From: Methanobacteriota archaeon
Lineage (GTDB): Archaea > Thermoplasmatota > Thermoplasmata > Thermoplasmatales > GCA-001856825
NCBI GenBank assembly: GCA_017857235.1
Contig: JAFMDN010000007.1
Span: 1-51,086, forward strand
DNA length: 51,086 bases
Direction of reading: 5' to 3'
The notes under the pieces were generated by a model, which saw only the letters and a list, made by a program, of their open reading frames with translations, did no database searches and was not told the origin of the DNA. This document shows positions 1 through 7,787 of this stretch, piece by piece (position 1 is the stretch's first letter; each line of letters starts with the position of its first letter). The position numbers were made by a program, and so were the translations under genes.

Positions 1-15
1 TGTAATTGCAAAAAA

Positions 16-62
16 TTTATATATAAATAAATATTAACTAATCAACGGTTAGTTGATAACCG
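16..62 (+). promoter_or_regulatory. Promoter and nested-palindrome operator of the heat-shock operon
   Basis: A TATA-like box lies at 16-27. Just downstream, around the expected transcription start, three perfect 6-bp inverted repeats overlap each other: AACTAA/TTAGTT (36-41 and 49-54), ATCAAC/GTTGAT (41-46 and 52-57) and CGGTTA/TAACCG (46-51 and 57-62). A Shine-Dalgarno GGAGGTGAG follows at 62-70, six bases before the ATG. Repressor-binding is inferred; the likely ligand is the winged-helix protein encoded at 615. Confidence 0.6.
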
Positions 63-75
63 GAGGTGAGATACA

Positions 76-618
76 ATGGTATTCAAAAGAACCAGAAGGA
101 AGGATGATGATGAATTCTGGGATGAAATTTACGACTTCCTCGAGAATGCGGATAGAGAGTATAGAAGATTTTTGGAAAGATTCTTCGATACCTTCGATGA
201 AATAGAGAATCTGAAAGATCAACCTGGTACATACGTTTATGGCTTTACATACAAGATAGGGCCTGACGGGAAACCAATATTCCAGGAATTTGGAAACATT
301 CCTAGAGAATTATCAGGATTGCCTGGACCAGAGTTTAGGGAGCCGCTCACTGACATACAAGACAGAGAGGCAGAATATGACATAACTATTGAACTTCCCG
401 GCGTGGACAAAAACGAAATTGATTTGGAAGTAACCGAAGATATGATGACTGTAAAAGTAGATAAACCCGACAGAAAATATTACAAAGAGATTCCTTTCGA
501 TGAAAAGGTTGATCCAGAAAGTGTAAAGGCCACGTATTCCAATGGAATACTTGATGTGATTGTTAAGAAGAAATCTCCTAAAAAGAAGGAGACCGGAAAA
601 AAGATAAGAATAGAATGA
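76..618 (+). CDS. Small heat-shock protein, Hsp20/alpha-crystallin family
   Basis: This 180-residue protein should be an ATP-independent holdase chaperone that forms oligomers and keeps unfolding proteins soluble. The alpha-crystallin domain spans about residues 90-170, with the ELPGV segment at 106-110 and the conserved NGILDV turn at 156-161. The C-terminal IRI at 177-179 fits the I-x-I motif that docks neighbouring subunits. Residues 1-60 are highly charged and rich in aromatic residues, as in other archaeal Hsp20 proteins. The ATG has a strong Shine-Dalgarno six bases upstream. Its stop overlaps the start of the regulator at 615 (ATGA), so the two are probably co-transcribed and translationally coupled. 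Confidence 0.9.
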   Translation: MVFKRTRRKDDDEFWDEIYDFLENADREYRRFLERFFDTFDEIENLKDQPGTYVYGFTYKIGPDGKPIFQEFGNIPRELSGLPGPEFREPLTDIQDREAEYDITIELPGVDKNEIDLEVTEDMMTVKVDKPDRKYYKEIPFDEKVDPESVKATYSNGILDVIVKKKSPKKKETGKKIRIE

Positions 619-1085
619 GCGACCTATTACCCATACTTGAAAATGAAATGAGAAGGAGGATCCTGAGCATATTATCGCTCAGGCCATCCTATATTTTTGA
701 GCTTGCGCGATTTCTAAATACTTCACAGCAATTGGTAGCAAAGCATATCAAAGCATTGGAAAAGGCTGGATTAGTTAGAAAAGTAGGTGAGGAAGAATCA
801 CCATTTGGCCCAAAAAGGATATTATATTCAGCATCCATGCCCATGATGTCCATTATAGAGTTCCTAGAAGATTTTATATCCACAGATTCTGAAGAGTATA
901 ATGGTAATAATTATATCAAAAAATTAGATTTAGAACTAAAAGAGCTTGATGATGAGATTGATGCCCTAAAATTAAGATTGAAAGAACTTTTAGAAAAAAG
1001 ACAACAATTGATTTTAAAACTGGCTATCGAACAGAAGATTGATCTAATAGAGTTCATTGAAAATTATATTAGGAATATGGATTGA
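615..1085 (+). CDS. Winged-helix (ArsR-like) transcriptional regulator
   Basis: A 156-residue DNA-binding protein. Residues 8-72 form a winged helix-turn-helix: a recognition-helix region near 36-52 (TSQQLVAKHIKALEKAGLV) is followed by the wing with GPKRILY at 65-71. Residues 102-135 are strongly heptad-like and charged, predicting a coiled-coil dimerisation helix. It starts inside the stop of the Hsp20 gene (ATGA overlap). That linkage suggests it regulates the heat-shock promoter at 16-62, as Phr-type regulators do in other euryarchaea. The specific ligand and DNA site are inference. Confidence 0.8.
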   Translation: MSDLLPILENEMRRRILSILSLRPSYIFELARFLNTSQQLVAKHIKALEKAGLVRKVGEEESPFGPKRILYSASMPMMSIIEFLEDFISTDSEEYNGNNYIKKLDLELKELDDEIDALKLRLKELLEKRQQLILKLAIEQKIDLIEFIENYIRNMD

Positions 1086-1476
1086 GCAGATCAGACTGCC
1101 TATCATTCATCACTCATTCAGTTAAGGCTGAAGTCATCATCCTGCCCTTTGAATATGGAAAATGAATTTATAAAATTGTTGCATCCTTGCTTTAAAAGTA
1201 TTTAAGCTTGACAATCCTACTCTTACAATTCTTGTTTATGTATACCATGAAAAAGATAGGTTTGAAAGAGAAAGTTTAAACATCAAAAGTTTATGAAAAA
1301 TTTCTTCCAAAAATTGCATAATAATAATATCTGTTTTTTCGAAGGTCACTCAAAACGTATGATACAACATATTGGAAAACCGTTTTCAATAAATCTCGAT
1401 AAACCATTTATCATATTGTTAAAAAGTCATGAGTTTGATTGAAGTTTTAAAACGCCTCATTATAGTGAGAATATAA

Positions 1477-1560
1477 ATGAACATTCTCAACAGAGAAATT
1501 AAAAAGAAAATGAAAAGGATTAACTGTAATGCCCCAAATGATTTAGTAATGTATTATTAG
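1477..1560 (+). pseudogene. Possible transposase fragment
   Basis: The 27-codon frame begins MNILNREIKKKMKRINCNAP and ends at a TAG. Reading continues in the same frame beyond two stops as LFLRR then RFNIGKLSTV. A lysine/arginine-rich NREIKK segment is typical of the C-terminal part of many DDE transposases. The fragment is too short to assign a family, and it could be chance. Confidence 0.25.
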
Positions 1561-1663
1561 CTATTTCTTAGGAGATAGCGGTTCAATATAGGCAAACTAT
1601 CAACAGTTAAGGTCCGGTGGTACATTTTCTGTAAAAATATTCAACCAGCCAATCATTGTAATC

Positions 1664-1737
1664 CAATGAAACTACATTTCATGTGTCTTTGGAAAAACCA
1701 GCAAAAAACTACTATGCTTTAGCGAGGAGGAGTTGAC
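1664..1737 (+). mobile_element. IS200/IS605-like right-end remnant, copy 1
   Basis: CAATGAAACT at 1664-1673, GGAAAAA at 1691-1697 and GCTTTAGCGAGGAG followed by GAGTTGAC ending at 1737 recur in the same order and nearly the same spacing at 35629-35701. The first and last blocks start 52 bases apart here and 51 in the other copy. An end of the form CTTTAGCGAGGAGxAGTTGAC next to a degraded coding region resembles the 3' end of IS200/IS605 elements, which overlaps the omega-RNA of TnpB. No TnpA or TnpB frame is intact. Family assignment is inference; the repeat itself is direct. Confidence 0.5.
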
Positions 1738-1740
1738 TAT

Positions 1741-2100
1741 TCAATAGTCCTCTCTATAAACATCCACTGGAAGCTCTTCTAACAAAGGTATTTTTTCCAA
1801 TTCCTCTAATTCAGGCAAAAACTCTTCTAGATTTGAACCTTTGGGCAAGACATACTTTGTCCTATTGAGTGACATCCTATAAGAGCCAGGACACATAGAT
1901 CCAGGTACAGCAACCACAGCATCAGGCTGCAATCTTAGAATAGTTGCCATAGCAATCTCCTTACCGCCATGAGGCTTATTATATCCGGGGTTTTCATACT
2001 GAATGATCTTTTTCTCTTCAGTATCGATAATTGAAATCCTACTTCCCATATCAAGAGGTACGAAATTTCCATTTTCATCAGTAACAACTGCTAATTTCAT
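1741..2100 (-). CDS. NifX/NifB-like (dinitrogenase iron-molybdenum cofactor fold) protein
   Basis: A 119-residue protein that starts MKLAVVTDENGNFVPLDMG and has PGSMCPGSYRM at 66-76. This layout fits the small RNase-H-like domain shared by NifX, NafY and the C-terminal part of NifB. Many archaea carry stand-alone members of this family without nitrogenase, with unknown roles that may involve metal-cluster handling. Cys70 is the only candidate metal ligand among the conserved positions. An acidic tail (about 88-110) is unusual for the family. No nif gene lies nearby, so nitrogen fixation should not be inferred. Its stop abuts the mobile-element remnant. Confidence 0.55.
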   Translation of the reverse strand: MKLAVVTDENGNFVPLDMGSRISIIDTEEKKIIQYENPGYNKPHGGKEIAMATILRLQPDAVVAVPGSMCPGSYRMSLNRTKYVLPKGSNLEEFLPELEELEKIPLLEELPVDVYREDY

Positions 2101-2200
2101 AAAATTAAATTCGGTTAAATAATTTAAATATATTGTAATTTTAAAGATTTAAGCAAAAGGTACTCATGAAGTTTTTAATTCAGTAAAACATACAATCATA

Positions 2201-3175
2201 ATGAAAATTCTATTGGGAGGTACCTTTTCAGTTCTTCACGAAGGTCATAAAAAGATGATTATGGAAGGATTGAAATTGGGTGAATTGTACATTGGAATAA
2301 CTTCGGACTACTATCCTTTTAACAAAAAATATGAAATTCCACCTTATGAATTTCGCAAGAGAGAGGTTGAAAGATTTATAAACTCTATGGGTAAAAAAGC
2401 CCACATATCCCCTTTAAACGATCCTTTCGGATCAACTTTATCTCCAGAATTTGATGGTATGATAATTAGTAATGAGACACTATGGTTTTCATTGAAGATA
2501 AACACCATAAGAAAATCAAGGGGAATTGCTCCGTTATCCCTTTATAACGTAGGACAGGTACTGGCAGAAGATCTTATGCCTATAAAATCAGAGAGAATAA
2601 TAAAGGGAGAAATAAATTCTGAGGGTAAAAGGTTAAAAGAGCTAAAGATAGCGGTTTTTACAGAAAATATTGAAAAATTAAAAGGAGTAGAAAATTCCTT
2701 GAAATTATTCATAAAAGATTTTCAACTGGAGAGCATAGGAATTAAGAATGAAATAAGTGAGCCATTCATGAATGAAATAAGAGATGCAGCTATTTCACGC
2801 ATTAAATCATCTCTTAATTATGATTATTTTATATCAGTTGAGGCTGGGGTCATTGAATTGTTCAATAGGTCATTTGACATCCATTTAGCCGTGATTAAGG
2901 ACAAATATGGTATGGAATCATATGGAATATCCTCAGGTTTACCTTTGAATAAAGGTATAATGGATGAGCTAAAATCAGGAGGCGATTTAAATCAAGTGGC
3001 AAAAAAGATGCTCAATCTAGAAGATGTGGGAAAAAAAGGCGGACTGATATATCATCTTAGCAGGGGGGTGAAACTGAGGAGAGATTTAGTTCAGGAAGCT
3101 GTTGTTTCTGCTTTAACAGAAAGAACATCATTAAGGTTGCCTATAGTTAGAGAACATGTGGTACCTCTTCCTTAA
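2201..3175 (+). CDS. coaD: Phosphopantetheine adenylyltransferase fused to DUF84 NTP phosphatase domain
   Basis: A two-domain, 324-residue protein. Residues 1-140 are archaeal phosphopantetheine adenylyltransferase, the penultimate step of coenzyme A synthesis: GGTFSVLHEGH at 6-16 carries the nucleotidyltransferase HxGH motif, and IKSERIIKGEI at 128-138 corresponds to the C-terminal SSTRIR-type motif. Residues 148-312 match the DUF84/YjjX family of inosine/xanthosine triphosphatases, with KGVENSLK at 161-168 and ISVEAGV at 211-217. The ITPase-like domain may clean up non-canonical purine nucleotides. Such fusions are known in Thermoplasmata. The 3' end overlaps the convergent gene at 3147 by 29 bp. 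Confidence 0.85.
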   Translation: MKILLGGTFSVLHEGHKKMIMEGLKLGELYIGITSDYYPFNKKYEIPPYEFRKREVERFINSMGKKAHISPLNDPFGSTLSPEFDGMIISNETLWFSLKINTIRKSRGIAPLSLYNVGQVLAEDLMPIKSERIIKGEINSEGKRLKELKIAVFTENIEKLKGVENSLKLFIKDFQLESIGIKNEISEPFMNEIRDAAISRIKSSLNYDYFISVEAGVIELFNRSFDIHLAVIKDKYGMESYGISSGLPLNKGIMDELKSGGDLNQVAKKMLNLEDVGKKGGLIYHLSRGVKLRRDLVQEAVVSALTERTSLRLPIVREHVVPLP

Positions 3176-3785
3176 CATTGTATTCCTTGATTCTGCCATC
3201 CCTGAAAATAAGAAGTGTTCTATCATCCAGTTCATACCATTTGCCATGCATTTCCTCTGATGAAACAGTGAATCTGTCCTCCTCAAATTTATAGAAAAGA
3301 GAATGAAGTGCCCAATCTTTTCTTACTTCCCTGTAAACAGCTGCATATTTACCGTCTGTCAATATAAAATTTAATGAATCAAATTCCATCTGCCTTAAAT
3401 TAACAATAGCATGAGCAAATCCCTTTAGCAATAGGTTAAAGATTAATTTACCACCATTTTCATTAACTTTTACTTTTGAATCACTGACAAAAGATAACAT
3501 TTCATGGGTATAAGGTTGAATATAAACAATGCTAGGGTCTCCATTAGTATCTAGTTCATTACCAGCATACCCTATAAATGCAGTACCATAAATCTCATTC
3601 TTATCCATAAGTGATTCTGGGTCTTTCAAAATTTTATGCACCTTTAATTGATTCTCAAAATATATCCCATACCCAATACCAGAATTATATGGACCACCTC
3701 TACCCTTGCTGCTCATTGTTATTAAATGATTTAAATATTCATTGAGTGCAGCCATTTTTCCCAAGGATAGAATTATCCTGCTCAT
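3147..3785 (-). CDS. Class-II glutamine amidotransferase-like protein lacking the catalytic cysteine
   Basis: The 212 residues follow the fold order of YafJ/GATase_4-type N-terminal nucleophile amidotransferases. YNSGIGYGIYF at 33-43 stands where DGWGIGYY is expected, TAFIGYAGN at 68-76 where the HxR block lies, FNLLL at 116-120 and LTDGKYAAVYREV at 142-154, and a C-terminal strand resembling the W-x-x-I/L-D segment. Active members begin Met-Cys-Arg, with Cys as the nucleophile. Here the start reads MSRIILSLG, so Cys is replaced by Ser, and the histidine/arginine block is also lost. I infer a pseudoenzyme or altered hydrolase. Residue positions are visible; the family call rests on pattern recognition. 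Confidence 0.55.
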   Translation of the reverse strand: MSRIILSLGKMAALNEYLNHLITMSSKGRGGPYNSGIGYGIYFENQLKVHKILKDPESLMDKNEIYGTAFIGYAGNELDTNGDPSIVYIQPYTHEMLSFVSDSKVKVNENGGKLIFNLLLKGFAHAIVNLRQMEFDSLNFILTDGKYAAVYREVRKDWALHSLFYKFEEDRFTVSSEEMHGKWYELDDRTLLIFRDGRIKEYNVKEEVPHVL

Positions 3786-3875
3786 TCGTAAAGGTATTGG
3801 GAATAAATATATTAAGTAACTGATTTTAAATTTAACCCCAAATAAGTTAATATTTAATCTTTATATAACCGTTTA

Positions 3876-4898
3876 ATGAATATTATCGATAGTGGGTTTT
3901 CCCTAGAAATTAGGAGAATACGCAACAGTATAGAAAGGTCTAATAGGAAAGATTTTGTAACAACATATACTGAAAGGGAATACCTTAACGGGAAAACTGC
4001 CAATGAAAGAGTCCTTATACTGAGAACTAGAGGGTGCTCTTGGAGTTATCATTCCGGATGTTCCATGTGTGGATTTTGGGAAGATACGAATCCAAACATT
4101 AAAGGTGAAGATATTGAAAAACAGGTTGACGAATTCCTTCAAATGTATCCAAAAGGTGATGTTCTAAAGGTGTTTACTTCTGGTTCTTTCCTAGACCCAT
4201 TGGAAATTCCTAAAGAGAAACAGGCGACAATTTTAAAAAAATTTGAAGATTCCTATGATTTCGTTATAATTGAAACCAGGCCTGAGCATGTCAACAAATC
4301 CATTGAAATGATAAATAAATACGCTGGAAAAATCCAGGTGGCAATTGGATTAGAATCAACGAACCCAAAAGTGTTAAAGTATTCAATTAATAAAAATTAT
4401 ACTTTTGAAGATTACAAGAGGGCAGCCCTTCTATTGCATGAAAATGGAATTTCTGTAAGAACTTACGTGCTGCTAAAACCTCCTTTTTTGACAGAAAGGG
4501 AAGCTATAGAAGATTCCGTTAATACGATTAAAGACGTAATTCCATATAGCGATATAATTTCCTTGAATCCTCTGAATGTTCAAAAGGGTACATATGTGGA
4601 GTACCTTTACAAATCAGGAAGATTTAGGCCTCCATTCCTTTGGAGTGTAATAGAAGTTTTGATTAGAACAAAAAATGAGGAAGTTCCGGTTGTTTCACTT
4701 ATAACAGGCGCTGGAAAAAAGAGGGGGGCCCATAATGGTCACACATGTGATGGTAAGGTATCAGAGGCCATAAGGAAGTATAGCGAAACCTGGGACTATA
4801 GCTATATCGAAAAATTGGATTGTCAATGTAAATTGGATTGGGAGAATTTTAAGAATGCGGAATCAAAAATATCTTTTCCCATAGGTGAGTTTCTTTGA
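3876..4898 (+). CDS. raSEA: Archaeosine biosynthesis radical SAM protein RaSEA
   Basis: A 340-residue radical SAM enzyme of the COG1244 type. The iron-sulfur site is the atypical CX7CX2C motif at Cys54, Cys62 and Cys65 (RGCSWSYHSGCSMCGF), characteristic of this family. Known members act with ArcS to turn lysine-modified preQ0 at G15 of tRNA into archaeosine. More cysteines lie near the C terminus (HTCDG and LDCQCK). The ATG is probably leaderless: AT-rich TATA-like sequence sits at 3846-3868 and no Shine-Dalgarno precedes it. The stop overlaps the TTG start of the nuclease at 4895. ArcS itself is not in the window. Confidence 0.85.
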   Translation: MNIIDSGFSLEIRRIRNSIERSNRKDFVTTYTEREYLNGKTANERVLILRTRGCSWSYHSGCSMCGFWEDTNPNIKGEDIEKQVDEFLQMYPKGDVLKVFTSGSFLDPLEIPKEKQATILKKFEDSYDFVIIETRPEHVNKSIEMINKYAGKIQVAIGLESTNPKVLKYSINKNYTFEDYKRAALLLHENGISVRTYVLLKPPFLTEREAIEDSVNTIKDVIPYSDIISLNPLNVQKGTYVEYLYKSGRFRPPFLWSVIEVLIRTKNEEVPVVSLITGAGKKRGAHNGHTCDGKVSEAIRKYSETWDYSYIEKLDCQCKLDWENFKNAESKISFPIGEFL

Positions 4899-6247
4899 TT
4901 ACTGAGGCAATTGATTTACTTGAGAATGCTAAGAAAGTAAGGATAATTTCCCATCATGATTCCGACGGAATAGCCTCGGCAGCAATCGCAAAATTTACTC
5001 TGGAAAGAATAGGAATTCCTCACGAAATAATAATTAAAAATCAACTACTTCCAGAAGATCTTGTTGGTAGTGAAGGTTTAGTTTATTGGTTCAATGATCT
5101 TGGATCCTCCAAAATGGATTCCATGAGGAATATAAGAGGGATCATCACAGATCACCATACACCAGCAGTTAAAGACGTGGAATATAAGGAAAATGGAAAT
5201 GAAATCTACCAATTCAATCCACATTTAGAGGGGATAGATGGAGGAATCTCGCAATCTGGAGCAACTACAACATTTCTGTTTTCATTGAATGTTATAGGGG
5301 ACGTTTTAGGTGTATCCTACCTTTCCGTAGTAGGGTCTTTAGGGGATCTTCACGATAAGAGGCATAGAAAACTAGTGGGTACAGATAGAGAGGTTATGAT
5401 ATTAGCTCAACAGTCAGGCTTGATAGAAGTGCTAAATGACGTAAGATTCTTTGGCAGGAGCTCAAAGGCAGTAGCATATATGCTTAGGTTTGGAAATGAT
5501 CCAAAGATCCCTGATCTTTATGACAATCCAAAGAAGGTTTATGAAATACTTGCTAAAGCTGGTATAGAGAAAGAAGAAGGAAATAAGGTTACGTGGTTAG
5601 AACTGGATGAAGAAAAGCGTAAAATAATAATTGAGGAGATTAAGAAAATTGCGAAGGAGAATGGGATAGAAGAAGAATCCATATTCGGTGAAGTTTACGA
5701 ATTGAAATTCGAGGAAAAGAACTCCATATTGAGGGATGTTAGAGATTTCACATCCGTAATAAACGCAGCATCAAGAAGGGGGTATCCAGAAGTAGGGATA
5801 GACCTTTGTTTATTCAAAAGGGGAGAGACATTAAAAAGGGCTCTTGAATTATATAATGACCATGCAGATGTTTTAAGAAAAGCTTCAAAGGAGCTAGAAA
5901 AGATAAAGCCGATTAATATGGGGAATATTTATCTTTATGATTTTTCGGATTCATTGGACAACAATATCACAGGAACCATAGCTACAAGAATTGCCACTCA
6001 TCATAACCTTCCCGAGGATGCTATTGTTCTTGTGATGGCTAATATGGGGGAATATAAGAAAATCTCAGGCAGAATTAGTTCCCAATTGGCTGAAAAATTG
6101 GACCTTTCAGATTTAATGAGAGCTTCAGCATTTGATGTGGGGGGATCAGGAGGAGGTCACAGAAACGCGGCAGGAGCTCTCATACCAAAAGGAAAAGAAG
6201 CGGAATTTCTAAAAAAAATATATGAAAGATTAAATTTTAAACCCTGA
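4895..6247 (+). CDS. Archaeal RecJ/GAN-like DHH-family exonuclease
   Basis: A 450-residue DHH phosphoesterase. The metal-binding motifs are HHDSDG at 20-25, DHH at 86-88 and GDLHD near 150. The DHHA1 glycine-rich signature GGSGGGHRNAAGA is at 416-428. The size and the C-terminal domain fit archaeal RecJ homologues such as GAN, which associates with GINS and the CMG replication complex or acts as a nuclease in repair. A GINS gene lies about 41 kb away in the same window. The start is TTG, overlapping the upstream TGA by four bases, with GGTGA ahead of it. A DHH nano-RNase is the alternative. Confidence 0.8.
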   Translation: MITEAIDLLENAKKVRIISHHDSDGIASAAIAKFTLERIGIPHEIIIKNQLLPEDLVGSEGLVYWFNDLGSSKMDSMRNIRGIITDHHTPAVKDVEYKENGNEIYQFNPHLEGIDGGISQSGATTTFLFSLNVIGDVLGVSYLSVVGSLGDLHDKRHRKLVGTDREVMILAQQSGLIEVLNDVRFFGRSSKAVAYMLRFGNDPKIPDLYDNPKKVYEILAKAGIEKEEGNKVTWLELDEEKRKIIIEEIKKIAKENGIEEESIFGEVYELKFEEKNSILRDVRDFTSVINAASRRGYPEVGIDLCLFKRGETLKRALELYNDHADVLRKASKELEKIKPINMGNIYLYDFSDSLDNNITGTIATRIATHHNLPEDAIVLVMANMGEYKKISGRISSQLAEKLDLSDLMRASAFDVGGSGGGHRNAAGALIPKGKEAEFLKKIYERLNFKP

Positions 6248-7787
6248 CAATGGTCTGAGCCTGTTCCCTAAGGAACTGTGGAAGATAATAGAAGGAACCA
6301 GTACCTTTTCCTGTTGTTCCGCTCATTTTCCATCCTACAAAGGGTTGGGAACCTACCATGGCGCCAGTTGACCCTCCCCTCTTCCTATTGGCATATATAA
6401 CACCAACTTCAATGTTGTTGAAATAATAATCTATTTCATTCTTGTCTTCTGAGAATATTCCTCCAGTAAGTCCGTAGTCCATGGAATTAACAAAGTCTAC
6501 AGCTTCTTTGAGATCTTTAACAGGTTTTAATGCTATTATTGGTAGAAATAGCTCTACCCTTTCAATATCAGGATCGTTTACATTGTCCAGAATTGTGTTT
6601 TCCACGTAATAACCATCCTTTTGTATCACTTTTCCTCCTAAAATTATCTTTTCCTTGGGTACCTTTGCCATTATTCTCTGGAATTTCTCATAGGCCTCTT
6701 TATTAATTACCGGACCTGTGAATGTCCCCTTTAACCTTGGATCATCAATTAACAATTTCTTTGAAAACTCTACCAATCTCTTCTTAAATTCATCATATAT
6801 GGATTCTTCTATAAGTGCCAGGCTAGCTGCAGAACATTTCTGACCGGAATAACCGAAAGCTGCTCTGGCCGTTCCCTCTACTGCTTTATCCAGATTTGCC
6901 TTGGATGTTACAATTATAGTATCTTTTCCTCCCATTTCAGTAACCATAACTTTTGGTCTTTTTTCTTGAGCTTCTCTAAATATTTTCATTCCAACCTCCC
7001 TGCTTCCTGTGAATACTACCCCTTCTACATGATCATTGGTATATAGAGTTCTTCCAACCCTCCCACCGCTTCCTGATAGATATATTAGATTCTCTTTCGG
7101 AACACCTGCATCATGCATCAACCTTACGAAAAGATATGAGCTCAGAGGAATATCAGAGGAAGGTTTCAATATTACACTGTTTCCGGTTATTAAGGGGCCA
7201 CTTACCATTCCCACAGTTATCGAGAAAAAGTTGAACGGTGCAATTACCAGAAATACCCCATACGGTTTCATTACACTCTTGGATTCCTCACCATAATAGG
7301 CTGTTCCGGTGAATTTTATATAGCCTTCATTGGAAATAAGCTGAAGCGCATAATACCTCATGAAATCAATTGCCTCATCAACATCACCCATGGCCTCGTA
7401 TCTGTTTTTACCGTTTTCATAAGTTAATAGGGCCGCGAATTCAAATTTTCTCTTGGAAAGCATGTCAGCAGCTCGAAGGAATATCTGTGCTCGGTGAAGG
7501 TATCCAGAAAAGTACCAGTTTTTATAATTGGCTCTTGCAATTTCTACAGCTTTATTAGAAGTCTCAGGTGTAGACATCTGGAATGTTCCTACTATCGTCT
7601 TACCGTCGATTGGACTTATGTGTTTTAATTTATCTTTTTCGAAAACATCTTCAACTACAATATTTGGATATTCTCTGTCAAAATAACTAACTACTTTTTT
7701 GATCTCTTCTTCGTAGATTTCATGGAATTGCTGTTCCTTACCACTTTCAACCATTTTTATATAAGTATTCTCATTATCAAAAGGCAT
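6237..7787 (-). CDS. pruA: 1-pyrroline-5-carboxylate dehydrogenase (aldehyde dehydrogenase family)
   Basis: A 516-residue NAD(P)-dependent aldehyde dehydrogenase, most like L-glutamate-gamma-semialdehyde dehydrogenase, which ends proline catabolism in glutamate. Glu284 in TEMGGKD is the general base, and Cys318 in GYSGQKCSA is the nucleophile. The C-terminal GAMVGSQPFVGWKMSGT plus YYLPQFLREQ segment is the P5C dehydrogenase signature and replaces the motif of generic ALDHs. It ends 11 bp inside the convergent nuclease gene. A TATA-like CCTATAAAA lies upstream near 7815-7825. No proline dehydrogenase is adjacent, so in vivo it might serve arginine or ornithine breakdown. Confidence 0.82.
   Translation of the reverse strand: MPFDNENTYIKMVESGKEQQFHEIYEEEIKKVVSYFDREYPNIVVEDVFEKDKLKHISPIDGKTIVGTFQMSTPETSNKAVEIARANYKNWYFSGYLHRAQIFLRAADMLSKRKFEFAALLTYENGKNRYEAMGDVDEAIDFMRYYALQLISNEGYIKFTGTAYYGEESKSVMKPYGVFLVIAPFNFFSITVGMVSGPLITGNSVILKPSSDIPLSSYLFVRLMHDAGVPKENLIYLSGSGGRVGRTLYTNDHVEGVVFTGSREVGMKIFREAQEKRPKVMVTEMGGKDTIIVTSKANLDKAVEGTARAAFGYSGQKCSAASLALIEESIYDEFKKRLVEFSKKLLIDDPRLKGTFTGPVINKEAYEKFQRIMAKVPKEKIILGGKVIQKDGYYVENTILDNVNDPDIERVELFLPIIALKPVKDLKEAVDFVNSMDYGLTGGIFSEDKNEIDYYFNNIEVGVIYANRKRGGSTGAMVGSQPFVGWKMSGTTGKGTGSFYYLPQFLREQAQTIVRV

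Larger units (their letters stand above)
1086..1740. other. Gene-free stretch with decayed mobile-element debris
   Basis: These 655 bases hold no intact gene. A short frame at 1477-1560 reads like a basic transposase fragment (NREIKKKMKRINCNAP) and is followed after a stop by LFLRR and RFNIGKL in the same frame. The last part (1664-1737) matches the tail found again at 35629-35701 and is listed separately. Confidence 0.45.

Noticed and set aside
1741-2100. Nitrogen fixation suggested by the NifX-like protein
   Set aside because: No nifH, nifD, nifK or nifB is nearby, and stand-alone members of this fold are common in non-diazotrophic archaea.
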